From assembly GCA_026671195.1 (NCBI GenBank), contig JAPOHD010000005.1, forward strand, positions 62,001-126,000: a stretch of DNA of 64,000 nucleotides, given 5' to 3'. Positions 26,862 to 35,663 of this stretch are shown here, piece after piece; position 1 is the stretch's first letter; every line of letters begins with the position of its first letter. This stretch comes from Draconibacterium aestuarii (GTDB taxonomy: Bacteria > Bacteroidota > Bacteroidia > Bacteroidales > Prolixibacteraceae). The notes beneath the pieces are model-generated. The model searched no databases. It was not told where the DNA came from and worked only from the letters and a program-made list of their open reading frames with translations. A program made the position numbers and the translations under genes.

Positions 26862-28998
26862 TTTTTGTGAATGTAAATTCTGTACTGTTATCGCTATATT
26901 CAGTGCGTAAAAATTTAATATTTATTACTGATTTGCCGGCCTCTTCAACTATTCTGTTATTGATCCAAAGTTTTTTGCTTAAAGTAAGTTTTACCTGATC
27001 CAAATTTATAGTAGGGTCGGATATTTGTACATTCATATTTCCCAGAACCTGGTCAATCATTAAAATACAAGATTTATCCACCTCAATCCCACCCATTGCT
27101 TCCGATTCTCCGGGCTCATAGAAAACAATTGAACGGTTCCACCCTTGCGCTGAAACCACTTCCTGTTTGTCTGCTTCGTTTATTATTTCGAAGGGAAACT
27201 TTTTCTCCAGTTCAATCAATTTCTCTTTGGTCGCGCCGGGCAAAATAATATACTGGTAATCTTTGCTCTTAGGATTTTCCCCATGATCGAAGTAAAGTTT
27301 GAAAACAGCTGTATGAGCAATTTTGTCGGGATAACGTTTTGCCACCCTATTCCATGAGCCATCTACAATTTTGGTTTCAAGTTTTAGATTTCCACCGTTT
27401 GGAAAAAAATATCCGACGCTGTCATGTAAAATCCACTTCGGATTTACAAGCGATTTAACTCCATTGCTTTCTATAATTTCTTCTGCCTGAATTTCAACCT
27501 CCCCATTTAAAAAGGTTTGATTTATTGAAGTTGTTACTGGAAGACCAGTTTCACTCGAAATACCACTCCCTAAGCAAACGATCATGTCTTGTACAAAAAA
27601 CCAGGCTTTGTTAGCTGCCAGTCCATTTCGTCTGTATTTCATTGTTGCCATACCGGCTGCAGGATATTTGCCAATTGGTCTCCCGATCATTCCTCCAACA
27701 AAATCACTCTCAATCCGATAACCACTGGCTGTTAACACCGGCAAAGGTTCTTCGTCTTGTTGCGTGGTGGTTCCGGGTACCTTTTTCCAATCCCAAAAAG
27801 GAAAAATATTCCGGTATTCTTCTCCGGTCTGGTATAAGTATGTTGCCCCGTCTCCCATGTAATATCCTTGTATATTTTCCGAATTGCACGATTCAGCACC
27901 AATCACCCGGTCGGAGCACATTTTCACTGAAAAGTAATATTCGGGCTTTCGAAAAACATAAAAGTTCGATCGCCAAAAATATTTTTGCCCCGTCAAACTG
28001 GTGTAATCGTTTGCCTTTAAATATTCAGCTGAATTATCGGGATCCAGTTTCTCCATTTTTCTAAATTGCCTCGATAAGGTTGCTGCTTTCTGTTCAGGAG
28101 AATCAATAAACAACTGACGCCCGCATGCGCTTATATCCATCTGGTGTTTCCAGGTGACCCACTGCAATCCTTCCAGCAAATAGTTTCGTAGTACTGTAAC
28201 ACTGTTCTCGTCAAAATGATAAGGAGTTTTTCGTAGAATTGTAATCCATTTTATCATGTCATCAACGTAGGAAAGACCGTAATTCCCAAACTGCAGTTGA
28301 GGCCCGTGCTGATGATATGACCAGTCAGGCTGTACACCTTCTCCTATACTTACAGTGAGTTCCTCTTTTATGGATTCGCCGGCCTTTTTAATCATGGGAA
28401 CATCTTTTACCAGCATCGATGTCAGCAATACATTTCCCGATTGCCAGACTTTATTCTGCCCGGTTCTTCCAATCTTGCAACGATTCAAGATAACCAGTGC
28501 CTGCTCCTTTTGTTTTTTCGAAATTTCAGGTTCCAGTAAAAGCATTATGGGATTTAATTCTCTTGGCACTCCAATAACCGGGTACCACCAGTTGGGACAT
28601 ATGAAATCATTTTCAAGCCAATAGTTTAACACCAAATGAATTTTATCCGAGGCTTTTTTGCTTTCATATATTTCAGTTCCGGGTATTTTGTAGGCTCTTA
28701 CAATCTGAAGTAAATTACGCAAATGCTCCACAGGTTGCCAGGCGCCCCGTTGCTGGCTCGAATAATCAATATTTACCCACGAACCATCTTCCTGCAATTC
28801 GTCCAACAAAACGATTACATCTTCGATGTTTATTGGTTCGTCTAAAATATAATCTAACACATTTTTATGAAGTTGCTGCAATTCTTCCGGATAATCCGGA
28901 TTCGTTTGACCATTGGTTGCCGCACTGCCGTAACAAGCCATTGCCATAAAGAACAGAATAATTAATGCCAGTTTAGTTTGAATCATTGGTTTATACAT
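26842..28998 (-). CDS. PL8-like polysaccharide lyase (hyaluronate/chondroitin AC/xanthan lyase family)
   Basis: 718 residues with a signal peptide. The N-terminal alpha toroid (~35-360) is followed by the large beta-sandwich middle and C-terminal domains of PL8 (from ~365). Active-site elements are NWWYPVIGVPRELN, DWSYHQHGPQLQFGNYG carrying the catalytic His and Tyr, and the Arg of SACGRQLF. The first ATG is at 28998; an ATG at 28986 is also possible and gives a shorter signal peptide. PL8 enzymes cleave uronic-acid-containing chains by beta-elimination. It is 26 bp downstream of the heparinase III-like gene and overlaps the next gene. It is a distant paralogue of the PL8-like gene at 35664-37883. 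Confidence 0.87.
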   Translation of the reverse strand: MYKPMIQTKLALIILFFMAMACYGSAATNGQTNPDYPEELQQLHKNVLDYILDEPINIEDVIVLLDELQEDGSWVNIDYSSQQRGAWQPVEHLRNLLQIVRAYKIPGTEIYESKKASDKIHLVLNYWLENDFICPNWWYPVIGVPRELNPIMLLLEPEISKKQKEQALVILNRCKIGRTGQNKVWQSGNVLLTSMLVKDVPMIKKAGESIKEELTVSIGEGVQPDWSYHQHGPQLQFGNYGLSYVDDMIKWITILRKTPYHFDENSVTVLRNYLLEGLQWVTWKHQMDISACGRQLFIDSPEQKAATLSRQFRKMEKLDPDNSAEYLKANDYTSLTGQKYFWRSNFYVFRKPEYYFSVKMCSDRVIGAESCNSENIQGYYMGDGATYLYQTGEEYRNIFPFWDWKKVPGTTTQQDEEPLPVLTASGYRIESDFVGGMIGRPIGKYPAAGMATMKYRRNGLAANKAWFFVQDMIVCLGSGISSETGLPVTTSINQTFLNGEVEIQAEEIIESNGVKSLVNPKWILHDSVGYFFPNGGNLKLETKIVDGSWNRVAKRYPDKIAHTAVFKLYFDHGENPKSKDYQYIILPGATKEKLIELEKKFPFEIINEADKQEVVSAQGWNRSIVFYEPGESEAMGGIEVDKSCILMIDQVLGNMNVQISDPTINLDQVKLTLSKKLWINNRIVEEAGKSVINIKFLRTEYSDNSTEFTFTKNENSLF

Positions 28999-29024
28999 TA
29001 CGCTTTATTCATTACTCATATTTC

Positions 29025-31070
29025 CTACTCGTTTTTGAATTCAAGTTTTGCTTTGGCACTGTTTGCATAAGGAATTTCAATCCTCCACTTTCCTTTTTCT
29101 TTACTGACCACTTCAAGTGTAACTCCATCGGCATTTTTGGAAAGAATTGATGCGTTTACCTCCGGAGCTTCTTTTTCGGAAGGCAACAGCACCCAAACAA
29201 AACTTTCGTCAGCCTGAATTTGTGTTGAATAAATGGTAGCCAGATTAGGTTCATACTTGTTGTACTCAACACTGTACCATCCCTGAATATCAGGTTCTTC
29301 CTGACCTTCAATTTCTGTAATCTGCCAGTCTTTTGTCTCAAGCGGGATAACTTTTAAGTTTCCTGTTTCGTTTTTTGTCGACACAATACCATTCTCTACT
29401 TCAACAGCGCAACGTGGGTGCCAATGCCATAAGGTTTCTATTTTTCTTGGTTTGTCGGTATCTATTTTATCTACAACAATCCAGAACTCATCCCGCACAT
29501 ACATCATCGAGCGCGTATGTTTTACATCTTCAATATCGAAATACTTATCAAACGAGTTCCAGGCATAATCAAATTCAGAAGTGATTTTATAATGTATTTC
29601 AGTTAGTGGTTCGTCAACTACACCCACATCTGGCATTTGTCCTTTACCATCAATCAGCACAGAATTATGCCCCTGTGTTCCTTTGGCATAAGGGCGAAAT
29701 TTTTCAGCGACTTCACCGGTGTATGCAAACCGTCCGGCATCAACAAGTAAATCTCTTCCGAAAGCTGAAATTGAAATGTGTAATTTATCGTTGTGCTGGT
29801 GTCCGCTTCCCCAGGGGCCAACATCAAAAAACGACCAATGCGCATTTTTATCGAAATCACTTCTGGAAACCAAATGTCCAGCCCAGGGATAGAAATACGA
29901 TGGGCCATCAGCAGGTTTTGTACCAGTTTTTCCGTTGGTAGCAATGTATTCCCAATCGGGTTGATCAAACATTTTTGCCCCGGAGATGATAAATTCCAGG
30001 TCAGAACCGCAGTCTCCATCATTGTTCAGTACCCGACAACCATCGGGCCGAACAACATGAGCCGTGTAACTATACATGTTTTTTAAAGTGTTTGTGTAAA
30101 ATTCAGGCATGGGTTTATTTGCCCTGTCGCAAATAATTTTCAGCAACTCAAAATTCTTTAACGCAACATTGTGATAATGGACGGTTAGTTCGGTTTGGGC
30201 TCCATCGGGATACACCTGTCCGCGCATACTTTCGGTCATGGTTTCAATCGAATAGTCGAGCCATTCAGCAGAATTTTTAAACTCGGGAAAGTTTGTTGCG
30301 AAAGTTGCCAGAGCTGAAATTTCCATGGTCAACCAGTTGTTTTGGGCATGAAAATACCGGTTGTAATGTGCATGCTCAGGCAGGCTGGCCAGCATTAACA
30401 GCTGAGTAGATGGCGACAGATATTCACTGTTGAGCAGTCCGTAAAATATCCGGGACCATATTTTTATGCGGGCTGCCACTTCCAGACCCCGCCAAATGGA
30501 GTTACTGCTTTTCACTCCCGGATACGGCATACTCTTTATAATAAAGTCACGCAAAAACAGATCAATATATTCGGCATATTTTGGATTTCCGGTTTCGAAA
30601 TAGGTAGTAAGCACACTGCTGATCTGGCTGTGACGATTGGAAAGCCAGGCCCATTCCCAGTCGTTATTCGGTCCTTTGTAGTACCAGTCGCGATGACCAT
30701 CGACGCCATAAGGAACCTGCCCGCGAACATTCTGAATAACAAAAACATTGTTTAGCACAGTATCCGCCAGTGCTTCGGTTTTGTTTGTGATTGCAGGCTG
30801 TTCCCTTCTTAAAAACTGTGCCGTGTGGCCATTTTTGTAAAACAGTAAAAGTTCGGTACAGGCCTTTTCAACATCACCTTTTTCATTGGCTTCCTTTACT
30901 TTTTCCAAACCGGCATAATTCAGATTAAGTTCATCAAGCAGCGCTTGCATGTAGGCAGGATAAGCCTCGCAAATGTCTTTTACCGTGTGGATTTTTTGCC
31001 AATGTTGAGCGTGTAATGCCAGCGACAAACTGAGGCCAACTGCGAAAAGAAGAATAGATTTTACAGACAT
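29025..31070 (-). CDS. Heparinase III-like lyase (PL12-type)
   Basis: 681 residues with a signal peptide (to about residue 21). An N-terminal (alpha/alpha) barrel (~35-375) and C-terminal beta-sandwich (~390-680) match heparinase III. Candidate catalytic residues sit at the spacing known for that enzyme: Asn245 in AQNNWLTMEI, Tyr299 in DGAQTELTVHYHN, and His424/His426 in GSGHQHNDKL (Pedobacter heparinase III uses Asn240, Tyr294 and His424, from memory). WRGLEVAARI near residue 193 is another family block. It probably acts exolytically or endolytically on glucuronate- or iduronate-containing chains in the periplasm. The target need not be heparan. It is 29 bp downstream of the BNR_4 propeller gene. 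Confidence 0.88.
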   Translation of the reverse strand: MSVKSILLFAVGLSLSLALHAQHWQKIHTVKDICEAYPAYMQALLDELNLNYAGLEKVKEANEKGDVEKACTELLLFYKNGHTAQFLRREQPAITNKTEALADTVLNNVFVIQNVRGQVPYGVDGHRDWYYKGPNNDWEWAWLSNRHSQISSVLTTYFETGNPKYAEYIDLFLRDFIIKSMPYPGVKSSNSIWRGLEVAARIKIWSRIFYGLLNSEYLSPSTQLLMLASLPEHAHYNRYFHAQNNWLTMEISALATFATNFPEFKNSAEWLDYSIETMTESMRGQVYPDGAQTELTVHYHNVALKNFELLKIICDRANKPMPEFYTNTLKNMYSYTAHVVRPDGCRVLNNDGDCGSDLEFIISGAKMFDQPDWEYIATNGKTGTKPADGPSYFYPWAGHLVSRSDFDKNAHWSFFDVGPWGSGHQHNDKLHISISAFGRDLLVDAGRFAYTGEVAEKFRPYAKGTQGHNSVLIDGKGQMPDVGVVDEPLTEIHYKITSEFDYAWNSFDKYFDIEDVKHTRSMMYVRDEFWIVVDKIDTDKPRKIETLWHWHPRCAVEVENGIVSTKNETGNLKVIPLETKDWQITEIEGQEEPDIQGWYSVEYNKYEPNLATIYSTQIQADESFVWVLLPSEKEAPEVNASILSKNADGVTLEVVSKEKGKWRIEIPYANSAKAKLEFKNE

Positions 31071-31099
31071 AACGTTTAGATTTATTATTCCTGTCCGGA

Positions 31100-32497
31100 T
31101 TAGTTTTTAAGTTTATATAAGTATAAGTTACTGGCTTTCGGCCAAGGTTTTGGTCGGGGACGGTCGCGATTCCGATCAATGGTTTCCCATTTTAACAAGT
31201 ACTGTACGCCCTCTTCGCCCGAATTACCCAAATCGTGTACTGTTCGTACCTGCAATCCCGAGAAAGTTCCTTCTATTCCCATACTCTCCTGAAATCTTTT
31301 GGCTTTCAACACTTTACCTATGGTGTCAAAATCCTTGTCTAACAAGATGGTTCCGGTTCCGTATTTAATGTGCCAGTAATCCACCTCGTAATAGCCATCG
31401 CTTCGTTGTCTGAAACCGTCAATGCTCACTTCTTTGTTGATACTTCCATTTCCGGAGAACTCCCACCGGTAATCCCAGTTGGTTATTTGTTTGCAGGTCC
31501 ACTTTCCACTTTGGGTTTGTGCAATATAGAATTGCAGGTTTCCAAGCGAATCGTATTTATGGTACACAAAAACCGGAAGATTATTTTCATCGAGACAAAG
31601 TTTTGCCGCCAGATTAATAATACCGCCTTTGGGAGGAATCGGATCGACGATAACCAAACGTTTATCGATGGTTGCCGGAAGTTCCAAAGGCTGGTTAAAG
31701 GCATTAAACCAGTTTTTTAAATCCGGACTTTTCATATACGAAAGATCATGATTGGTCGAGCAATCGGGGGTGTCGCGCCAAACCCAATATACATGATACC
31801 AGCCGTCTGACATCACGGTTGGTTGTGTTTGATAGGCATTCATAAGCCCCTGTCCATCCGTTAAAGGAACGTCGAGCATACGCGACCACTTTTTGGTTTC
31901 GGTGGAATAACGGTTATAAATTTCGTTGCCGTTCCCGCTGCCACCATCTCGGTAATGAAACAGCAGTTCACCTTCCTTTGTAAGCATAAAATGCGGATAA
32001 GTGCACCTGTTTTCTTCTGTTCCCACCATTTCCTTTTCCTGAACCAGCGTTGTAATATCGCCAGGTTTTGAACTTTTAAAATAGGTAATTGGATGCACAT
32101 GCATGTTTCCTGAAAGATGTATGTATCCATCTTTGTCGATACCAATGGTTACAAAGTTATGACTGTCCCATCCCAAAACAGTGCTCGTTCCTCCTGCTTC
32201 TTCACGGGTAGTGGCAGGCATTGTGTACAATTGGAACTGATCTTCATTTAAATCCCGCTGACCAACTACCATATTTCTGTTTGCATTGTAGTAGGCGATG
32301 TATTGTCGCAAACCATGCGTATATAAACAAAAACCAACCGGATGCCCGGCCCACACACTATCGATTTTTATGATCTGGACAACCTTTGGTGTCTGACCTC
32401 TTTCATCAATGATCACTTCTTTTTCCGACTTTTTTGGGCTACATGCCAAGCAAATAAGCAAAATAATAACGCCCCCATAAATTGTAAGTAAACGCAT
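31100..32497 (-). CDS. BNR_4 beta-propeller lipoprotein, PL24/PL25 ulvan-lyase-like
   Basis: 465 residues from the ATG at 32497 (MRLLTIYGG), with lipobox LLICLAC (Cys19), predicting a surface or periplasmic lipoprotein. The whole protein is a propeller of the PF15892 type. The blade WDSHNFVTIGIDKDGYIHLSGNMH places His113 and His133 exactly 20 residues apart, followed by LLFHYRDGGSGNGNEIYNRY with Tyr and Arg candidates. From memory, the PL25 ulvan lyase PLSV_3936 uses His123, His143, Tyr188 and Arg204, the same His spacing. It is the best candidate here for an endo-lyase opening a sulfated-rhamnose/uronate backbone. Its start is separated from the upstream PL38-like stop by 4 bp. Confidence 0.78.
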   Translation of the reverse strand: MRLLTIYGGVIILLICLACSPKKSEKEVIIDERGQTPKVVQIIKIDSVWAGHPVGFCLYTHGLRQYIAYYNANRNMVVGQRDLNEDQFQLYTMPATTREEAGGTSTVLGWDSHNFVTIGIDKDGYIHLSGNMHVHPITYFKSSKPGDITTLVQEKEMVGTEENRCTYPHFMLTKEGELLFHYRDGGSGNGNEIYNRYSTETKKWSRMLDVPLTDGQGLMNAYQTQPTVMSDGWYHVYWVWRDTPDCSTNHDLSYMKSPDLKNWFNAFNQPLELPATIDKRLVIVDPIPPKGGIINLAAKLCLDENNLPVFVYHKYDSLGNLQFYIAQTQSGKWTCKQITNWDYRWEFSGNGSINKEVSIDGFRQRSDGYYEVDYWHIKYGTGTILLDKDFDTIGKVLKAKRFQESMGIEGTFSGLQVRTVHDLGNSGEEGVQYLLKWETIDRNRDRPRPKPWPKASNLYLYKLKN

Positions 32498-32501
32498 CTT
32501 T

Positions 32502-33734
32502 CTATTGTTTTTTATATTCCGGTGTAACAAGCAAAATCCATTCGGTTTTCATTCTTTCGAGAAATACATCTTCCCATAATTTCTGATAAGCCTCATTCTC
32601 ATAAATACAGGCAGCTTTTCGAACAATTAGTCCCAAATTATTTTCGGTGTGTTCCCACGATGCAATTTGTTCATAAGGCCACTCATCCTCTTTTCCGATA
32701 AACTGAACCAAATAATCGAGTGCCTTTTGCAGGGAACCGCCTTTTTCATTTTTATAGTGAAAAACATTCACACCTACTTTTAGCCCCTTTTCTCCCACAC
32801 GAAAAAAATTGCCCAGGTTGCCGACAGAATATCCAAAAGCTTTTGTCCGGATCAGCTCTTCGGGTTGCCGGCCATCTTCTTCTATCATCGGATCTATTCT
32901 TCGACGCGGCATTTCTCTTACTTTTCGTGCTGTAAAATCCTCATCACCCAAAAAATAAGCTATTGACGACGACTGCAAATCGTAAGCCACCGAATGGTTA
33001 TTTTTGTAGTTGTCTTCGTTTACACCGTGTTCGCTTTCAACCAGCCATCTGAAGTAACGCTTAAACCACGATTTGATTCCTTCCTGTTCAGAAGCAGTTA
33101 ACGCTCCCGATGTTTCGAGTAAGGCAATGGCATCAACTAAAACATAAAATGAAGTGGCATCGATAACTCCGATAAAACGTCCGGGTGTAATTCCCGGGAT
33201 GCCCTGTGCATATTCAAGATGCGGATGCATTAATGTTTCTTCATCCAGAAACCAAACGCGCAGCAACTCGGCTGCCTTATTTGCATAGCTTTCGTTACCG
33301 GTAAAAAACCAGGCAAGCGACAAACTTCGCACTCCAGTTATTAATTTGTTTTTTTGCGAACTGTCTAATTTATCCCTTTCGGGATTAATCTCTCCATCGC
33401 GTCGGATATAAGGCAAACCATCCTCTTTTTTAGGATCGGGCCACCAATACGGCCCCATGCTCATATAATCGTGTTTGTTGCTGCTAGGTGGAACCAGATT
33501 TTTATTGGTTACTGAAAATACACCGCCATTCAGCGCTTCATCTGCATCTATAATTAATTGATTGTAGGCAGGCACATATTTTTCGCCACCGGCATGTAAA
33601 TCATTTTTTACATTTTGCATCCATTCGTAATCCCAGGCACCAAGTCGTACAGGCTTGTTTTCGGTAGATTGTTCCTCACACGCCGAGAAAAACAAGAGAG
33701 ATGCAACAAATAATGAACAGGTTATCTTTTTCAT
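32502..33734 (-). CDS. PL38-like 'alginate lyase family' (PF05426) lipoprotein
   Basis: 410 residues with lipobox FFSAC near residue 19 and a single (alpha/alpha) toroid. It shares GPYWWPDPKKEDGLPYIRRDG, GRFIGVIDATSFY, and NYKNNHSVAYDL (NNH, the likely catalytic Asn-His pair) with the gene at 15860-17053. The two are paralogues of moderate similarity from the same locus. Lyases of this group cut beta-linked uronates; PL38 is known for glucuronan. It lies between a heparinase II-like gene and the BNR_4 ulvan-lyase-like gene, with gaps of 57 and 4 bp, so it is co-transcribed. Confidence 0.85.
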   Translation of the reverse strand: MKKITCSLFVASLLFFSACEEQSTENKPVRLGAWDYEWMQNVKNDLHAGGEKYVPAYNQLIIDADEALNGGVFSVTNKNLVPPSSNKHDYMSMGPYWWPDPKKEDGLPYIRRDGEINPERDKLDSSQKNKLITGVRSLSLAWFFTGNESYANKAAELLRVWFLDEETLMHPHLEYAQGIPGITPGRFIGVIDATSFYVLVDAIALLETSGALTASEQEGIKSWFKRYFRWLVESEHGVNEDNYKNNHSVAYDLQSSSIAYFLGDEDFTARKVREMPRRRIDPMIEEDGRQPEELIRTKAFGYSVGNLGNFFRVGEKGLKVGVNVFHYKNEKGGSLQKALDYLVQFIGKEDEWPYEQIASWEHTENNLGLIVRKAACIYENEAYQKLWEDVFLERMKTEWILLVTPEYKKQ

Positions 33735-33791
33735 GATTTTTCGTATTCAATTGATTTTAACTTCTTTATTCCTGTTTTAGTTATTACCCGG

Positions 33792-35660
33792 CTACCATAC
33801 TTCCAGCGTTTTATTAAAGAAACTACCTTCCGCTGCACTTGATTCGGGAACCATAAGTACTTCGAAGAACGCTTTTGTATTGGCCGGTATTTCACATTCG
33901 AAGCCCACGATAATCGTCCCCGGATTTTTCGCATCGTAATTTGTAGTTGGTGCCGTACTCCAGGTTCTCATTTCCAGATTATCCGATCCCTGCACTTTCA
34001 ACGTTAGCTGTTTGCCACCCTGCGTTAAAATCGCCTGTTTTTCTCCCAGATCAACATCCGAAGCAGTTACTATTTGCCAGCGAACTTTGGTCGTCTTATC
34101 AAGCGTTTCAAATTCGTCGCGAATGATGGAGTATTCCAGATCTTTTATTGCCACACCACGTTTGGCGCTTTTTAGCTGTCCGTTGTATACAGTCGAAATA
34201 TCGGAAATGGAAAACATAAAATTCTCATTGTCGCTGTATCTGTCTATTTTGGCATAACCATCCACCCGCTGATGCTGATCATCAACAATTAAAACATTGT
34301 GCGAGAAATTATTCATCCTGAAAATTGTCCAGCGTTCTGCATCCTGTGTTTTTCCAAATATTTGCATTCCAAGTGACTCGAGCGATTCATAACTTTGCGA
34401 ACCAAGGTCGGCTGCCCATCGCTTGCCATCGGCTTCCATTACAAAGGAGCCAACATCCATGTGCCCGTGGTTTACGGAAGGCGAGCCGGCTTTCAATCCC
34501 ATATAAATAGCCTCGGTGTCCCATGCGCTTCGCATCATTGCAACCGGATTTCTCCCCTGCCCGACCCACATCTTTTCTTCGGGTTCGGTTATATTAGACA
34601 ACGGAATGTTTTTACCCCATATCATAAGAGCAGGCAGATATCTTATACTTTTAAACTTATCAAAATCATCGGTGTCCAGAAATCTTTTCTCCGACCAAAG
34701 CACTGACGGATTGACGGTACGCATGGCAAACCAAAACATGGCCGGATTTAATCCTGTACCAGTTCCGCTATCGCTCCATGTAAAACTTCCACCTGTTGGC
34801 GTAAGCATGTGTTTCATAAAATCGCCGGTTTTCAGAAATCCGGGTAAGTCTGTTAAACCCTTATCATCGTTAAAAATCTTCTCCACAGCACTTAAAAACA
34901 ACACATTAAAACTTGTTCCGTAGCCCCAGTATGCGTAACCTTCGGGGTAAACACCGTCCGGTGCATATTCATTCATTGCTTTTGGGATTTTATCAAAAGC
35001 ACGGTCTATCATTTCTTTAGCCAGATCAGGATAATCTTCCTGAACGGCCAGTGCACCATAAACCATTCCGGCGTGGCAAACCTGGTTCCAGTTGTTTTCC
35101 GAATTGATCCACCAATGTTCTCCTGTTTTTGAAGCTTTAAGACCTTTCTCAAGAATGGCCTGGCGTGCTGCCAGACGGGTGTCTTCTGACAGATCGGCAA
35201 ACAGCCAATCGTAACCAATGGCAACAGCCATGGTCATTTCGCCCACATCTAAAAAATGCGAAGGATTCCAGTCGCTAAATCCGCAAACCGCCACCATCTC
35301 GGTTTGTACCCTGTTCAGATACTTTTCGTATCCTGTCATTCGATAGGCATAAGCCAAATAAAAAATCCGTTTTAAAGCTTCGCGCGAGGTCCCCAACAGT
35401 CGGCGTCCAACCATTTTTCGTTCCAGAACATCCGTGCCCAGCAATTCATTACTCTTCTCCAGAATTGCTTCGTGCATTTTCTGCCAGGTTTCATCCGAAT
35501 TGATTAAATCCTGAATTTGTTGTTCTTCGCCTTCCAACAATAAAATTCTTGGGTGTCCGGCTTTCTTAAGTTCAGACTCAGAGAATGGATCGTCTGATTT
35601 ATCGCATGAATAGGCGAAAAAAGACATGGACAGCAAAATAATTCCGAATATATATTTCAT
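33792..35660 (-). CDS. Heparinase II/III-family lyase, copy C
   Basis: A 622-residue lipoprotein (AYSC, Cys19) of the heparinase II type. Toroid motifs are FSDWNPSHFLDVGEMTMAVA (128-147), ENNWNQVCHAG (188-198) and DGVYPEGYAYWGYGT (235-249, with the candidate Tyr). The C-terminal sandwich begins with NHGHMDVGSF (397-406), holding the catalytic or metal-binding His. It shares the same blocks with the two genes at 37890 and 39837 but is clearly more divergent: His196 in CHAG is Cys-x-Gly in the others. It probably processes uronate oligosaccharides in the periplasm. It lies 3 bp downstream of the PL8-like gene. Confidence 0.86.
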   Translation of the reverse strand: MKYIFGIILLSMSFFAYSCDKSDDPFSESELKKAGHPRILLLEGEEQQIQDLINSDETWQKMHEAILEKSNELLGTDVLERKMVGRRLLGTSREALKRIFYLAYAYRMTGYEKYLNRVQTEMVAVCGFSDWNPSHFLDVGEMTMAVAIGYDWLFADLSEDTRLAARQAILEKGLKASKTGEHWWINSENNWNQVCHAGMVYGALAVQEDYPDLAKEMIDRAFDKIPKAMNEYAPDGVYPEGYAYWGYGTSFNVLFLSAVEKIFNDDKGLTDLPGFLKTGDFMKHMLTPTGGSFTWSDSGTGTGLNPAMFWFAMRTVNPSVLWSEKRFLDTDDFDKFKSIRYLPALMIWGKNIPLSNITEPEEKMWVGQGRNPVAMMRSAWDTEAIYMGLKAGSPSVNHGHMDVGSFVMEADGKRWAADLGSQSYESLESLGMQIFGKTQDAERWTIFRMNNFSHNVLIVDDQHQRVDGYAKIDRYSDNENFMFSISDISTVYNGQLKSAKRGVAIKDLEYSIIRDEFETLDKTTKVRWQIVTASDVDLGEKQAILTQGGKQLTLKVQGSDNLEMRTWSTAPTTNYDAKNPGTIIVGFECEIPANTKAFFEVLMVPESSAAEGSFFNKTLEVW

Positions 35661-35663
35661 GAT

